Shown here one piece after another: positions 60,365 through 64,000 of a stretch of DNA of 64,000 bases. The notes beneath the pieces are model-generated. The model was not told where the DNA came from. It saw only the letters and a list, made by a program, of their open reading frames with translations, and did not search any database. Source of the DNA: Phoenix dactylifera (taxonomy: Eukaryota; Streptophyta; Magnoliopsida; Arecales; Arecaceae); the NCBI RefSeq assembly GCF_009389715.1, contig NC_052399.1, positions 18,107,646-18,171,645 on the forward strand. Reading direction: 5' to 3'. The position numbers and the translations under genes are program-made. Every line of letters begins with the position of its first letter. Positions within the stretch are counted from its first letter, which is position 1.

Positions 60365-63300
60365 TATGGATCAAACATACCGGTCCAAGATCTAGAACAA
60401 GCACAATCAAATAAAGGATAAATAGTAGAAGAAAAAAAAATAATTAAGGAGGGAGAATTTTTTTAGATAAAATATGAAGCAAAAAACTCTCTCATGTCTC
60501 TCGTTGACAGCAGAAACAAACTGCCATAATATCACCCTCTCTTAAACTCTCACGCCGCTATCTCCTTGCTAAAGATAAAAGCTAAACTATTTATAATTCC
60601 TATCTAACCCCACCAACTATCCTTTTCCTATAAGGACTTGATTTTGTATCTATTAAGTCTAAGGCTCTGCCTAACTAACATAGACCAGTATTAAAAGCGC
60701 ACACAAAAAAATTAATTACCTAATTTGTTGGGATTCGTGATGACTTCAACACTGCCTAATATTATAAACTCCATTCAAATAATGCCAGCTTGCCGGGCAA
60801 AGCTTCAAAAAGTGCTAGGCTGCCTAAAATTATCTACCAGCTTGTCCTTTATGAAAACTATAGAAAATCAATTTTATAACCTATAATTTTCTCTCTAATA
60901 AAATGATGATGAACCTTGAGGATAGCATCTTATACATTTTCCCATATTGGCATTTAATGCAGATAAGGATAGTGTTGACCTTCATCTTCAAAAGCCTATT
61001 AACCAATTCCTTTGCATATTTGAAGTCTATCATAATTTACATGAGCCATCTTAGCATACCACAAATCAGCTACATCATGTTTAAGCGTCTGATCTACATA
61101 AATATTGTAGCAGATATAGCATAAAGCTTGTCTTCCTATGGTAAGCAATAAGCTCTCTAGAAGCTTTATCATTGGCATAATTCTCTATAGTATTAGGATC
61201 AAATAAAATAAAAATAATAAAAATCTCCATAAGAATTTTTTGTGGTAAAAATCTCAGAATAATAATTTCTATATTTCCATATTTTGTTATTTAGTTTATC
61301 CGTGATATGTAGAATAGAAATTAATTTTTTTTCATGCTATACGCATAATAAACATTATTCATGGAAAGAGAAAAATAGAAAAATGATGGGAGGAGAGATA
61401 GATTACCAATACCTTTGACCGAATAAAGTGAGTAATCAGCAATAACAATAGCATTAGAACCCATACAATTATGTAGAGAAACAAATATCTCTCAACAACC
61501 CGTAAGATTATCAGAACAATGAGAATTAATAATCAAATTATGAGCAAAATTAATATCTAATAGAAGTATAAACACAATCATGCTGACTATCAAAATAACT
61601 GGCATCAACTATAGAAGTAATCAGAGTCTAACTATTAGCTTCCTTTTATACTTATGCCTTGAAGTAGAGAATGCAATATTAAATTATTTAAGTTTTACTC
61701 TACAATATTAAATTTTATCACCAAATTTTCTACATCTGTTACAAGTTCTCTTAAAATTATAATTTTTCTTCTGATTAATATTTTTATCCTTATTAGATTC
61801 TTCAATTGGCTTTTTTTTTAAAAAAAATAAATTTAATTTTCTACTTTTTATTTTTATTTTTACTATGAGAAAATAAGGTCTTTTTTTTTGGAAGAGATAT
61901 AGTCAAATCAAACATCTAAGTATTAAGTATTTCTTGATTAATAATTATATTTTAGAGGTTGCTTAGGTCATCCAAAGATAGCAGGCATATAAGCACTATA
62001 TTCTTTACTTAAACCACGAACCAACAATCTATGCCATTTATTTTTTTTAGCTAGAGTTTTTCATCAAGCATACCAAGCTCGTTAAATAATTTCTTAGGAT
62101 TGCAAATGTGTTGGGTTCGATGGAGGCATGATTGACCCTGATTCAATACGATTCCTTATTCATTTTTTGATGTTAAATCCAGACCTAATCCAATAGAAGA
62201 TCAAGTCAGGTTGCATCGGGCCCACAGCTAAAATTTTTAGGCCTAACGGGTCATTCAAGTCAGGTTGGGTTGGGTTCATGTATGCTCCAATCCCAACCTG
62301 AAAAATTCATATCCAAATTGGATCTAGGTTGGGTCCAAATCAAAAAAATAATCGGCCAACATTCAGCATGAATGATTTGGAGTGTTCCTTTGGAGTGCCT
62401 GAAAGCCCCGCTTGATTCCGTGATAGCACACTGGCGAGCAATCAATTGAGCTGGAAGTAGATGAGGGAAAAGGATGGTTATGGTGATGAAATTAGAGTGG
62501 GTGAGGAGGTAGCATAGGAGAAGTGGGAGAGGTGGAGGAGGTAGAGAAAAGAGGAGGAGAAGGGCGGCAAGAGGAAGGATGTGAGATACAAAGGGTGACG
62601 AGGCGAGAGGTGGTGGGGAATGGGGAATGCGGAGGGTAGGACTTTTTTCAACTTCTCTAAACCTTGAATATATTGCTTATTTTCATTTTCATCCTTTAAA
62701 GAATATGCATGGCCTTTCCGGCTTTGATCTTCCATTTTCTTTGCACTTCTGCATTGTTAGGAATGTCTAGTGGCACCACCATATCTACCCCATTAACAAT
62801 TTCCAAAAAATTTGTCCATTCAAATAAGATTTAATATAAAACTTTCAGTAGATTTAATTAGCATCGTTCAATTTTTAAATTATAATGAGAAAGATGGTGG
62901 TAGCATCAATCATAATATTTTGCAAAATTATAAAAAATAAAAATTCATATACTTGCATTAGCATATTGCAAATTACTAAAAAATCTTCAACCATGCCAAG
63001 CAACAAACACACGAACCACCAATCTCAAAATCTATAATTATGACAACAATGTAGAATGGCACACTGTTTAATGTAGATCAAACATGCTGGTTTAAGATCC
63101 AAAACAAGCACCAGTAAAATAAAGAATAAATAATAGAAGTGATGCAAGATGAAAGAAGTAGGAGGAGAGTGAAGAAGAAGCAAAAAAAGAGAAAAGAAAA
63201 GAGAGGAAGAAGAATAAGAAGGAGAGGCAACTCAATATTTTTAAATTTCAATGATACAGAACTTAGGTTCTCAATTACATATCAATGGATATTTATAGAC

Positions 63301-63728
63301 CCGACATCCTAATAAGAGTTTGTATAGAATTAAAATACCGAAGTCCTTATAAAATTCTAGTTCTAATAAAAATAGAAACCCAATAAAAATAAAATTCTCC
63401 AATTCCAATTTCTATATGCGCACCTAACAGTAGTGTGCCAAGATCTTTTATAGGATGGTTCTCCATCAAAAAGAAAAGAAATAATCTTAGACAAAAAATA
63501 TCTTTTTATTATAAAATATGAAGCAGAAAAATTCTCTCGAGTTGCCTCATGTCCCTTGTCCAAAAGGAAAAGAAAAGACAAAACCTAAACTATTTTATAA
63601 TTCTTATCTAACCCCACCCACTAACCTTTTCCTACGAAGATTTGAGTTTAGACCCGTTAAACCTAAGCTTCAACCCCAGCACAAAAAATAAAAAAAATAA
63701 TTCATTGGAGTTCGTGATAACTTCAACA
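60365..63728 (-). mobile_element. Decayed Copia-type LTR retrotransposon, minus strand, lacking pol core
   Basis: Two related direct repeats act as LTRs: 60365-60751 (387 bp) and 63072-63728 (657 bp). Both start with a T(A/G)T(G/A)GATCAAACAT-like end and finish at ..GACTTCAACA or ..AACTTCAACA. They share ATGAAGCA, CTATCTAACCCCACC and CCTTTTCCTA blocks; the left copy has an internal deletion. Between them the minus strand shows gag remnants: KWKIKAGKAMHIL at about 62.72 kb, and the GAG pre-integrase motif DLWYAKMAHVNYDRLQ at about 61.05 kb. Integrase core, reverse transcriptase and RNase H are missing. No 5-bp flanking duplication is clear. Confidence 0.65.
62105..62345. repeat. Foreign-looking segment within the Copia remnant
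   Basis: Rich in gggttgggtt/ggttgggtccaaat words and low in the A/T runs of its surroundings, it separates the two gag-like parts. It may be a later insertion or part of the original untranslated spacer. Ends are not defined. Confidence 0.3.
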
Positions 63729-63763
63729 TGATATTACTAGAGGAATACCCAAACAGGCTCTAA

Positions 63764-64000
63764 GTCATTCTTTTTTCGGGACACTTTACTGCATCCATGA
63801 ACAAATTTTAAGAAACTTTTCCAGAAACCCAACATTATTTCTGGAACACTTATTTTACCATTAAGACATGAAATGGAGAATATAATTGCCGAAACAAGTT
63901 GAAGTCAAAATCATCATCATCATCTTACCTCCTGCTTCATCACAAATTTATTTGATATACTTCGAGAATGCCAAGGGACCTGAAGTCGAGAACATTTACA
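63764..64000. other. Right edge of the window
   Basis: No supported feature. The sequence holds an (ATC)n run near 63,912-63,924. Confidence 0.5.

Larger units (their letters stand above)
60131..63763. mobile_element. Possible MITE split by a Copia element
   Basis: The left end GGGTTTGTTTGGATAATCC and the reverse complement of the right end (GAGCCTGTTTGGGTATTCC) match at 14 of 19 positions. About 230 bases of the left arm and 35 of the right arm lie outside the Copia element. The nesting is an inference from these ends only. Confidence 0.3.

Noticed and set aside
62478-62735. 85-codon minus-strand ORF as a gene
   Set aside because: It overlaps, in another frame, the gag-like KWKIKAGKAMHIL remnant of the Copia element, and its second half is low-complexity.

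Overview
The window is nuclear DNA of a flowering plant, most likely a monocot. Genes are intron-rich with GT..AG junctions, some coding exons are GC-rich inside AT-rich intergenic DNA, and much of the rest is plant-type transposable elements (L1-type LINE with an RNase H domain, tRNA-derived SINEs, a SMART/TRIM element, Copia remnants, fold-back elements). A palm-like genome is my impression only and I could not test it. No bacterial-type operons, CRISPR arrays or rRNA/tRNA genes were seen.

Layout. 1-873 (+): 3' part of a DUF1191 membrane protein gene whose start lies left of the window. 3.6-13.9 kb (-): a complete ABCC-type (MRP-like) ABC transporter gene closest to Arabidopsis ABCC10; I reconstructed 12 coding exons (1490 aa) plus two non-coding 5' exons, and one intron carries a fold-back element. 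14-26 kb: AT-rich intergenic DNA with a SINE, a MITE, a LINE fragment and local duplications. About 26.0-26.3 kb (-): a possible 78-aa gene. 31.9-34.0 kb (-): an intact hAT-transposase-like gene with BED zinc finger and dimerisation domains. 38.3-38.8 kb: a promoter/leader-like island with no gene behind it. 39.5-46.0 kb (-): a LINE with a 15-bp target-site duplication and one frameshift in ORF2. 46.4-46.9 kb: a SMART/TRIM element with a 5-bp target-site duplication. 47.3-49.2 kb: a decayed LINE split by an 860-bp fold-back element. 49.5-49.8 kb: a second SINE copy. 53.3-58.9 kb (+): a two-exon LRR receptor-like pseudokinase gene with a 3.7-kb intron. 60.1-63.8 kb: a decayed Copia element, perhaps nested in a MITE.

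The host genes (DUF1191 protein, ABCC transporter, hAT-like protein, receptor pseudokinase, possible small protein) are unrelated single genes and form no pathway visible here. I found no convincing new multi-gene system. The most informative structures are the compact SMART element with a duplicated LTR head, the dated LINE insertion, the SINE pair, the long fold-back hairpins, the two upstream AUGs in the ABCC leader, and the apparently intact hAT-derived gene.
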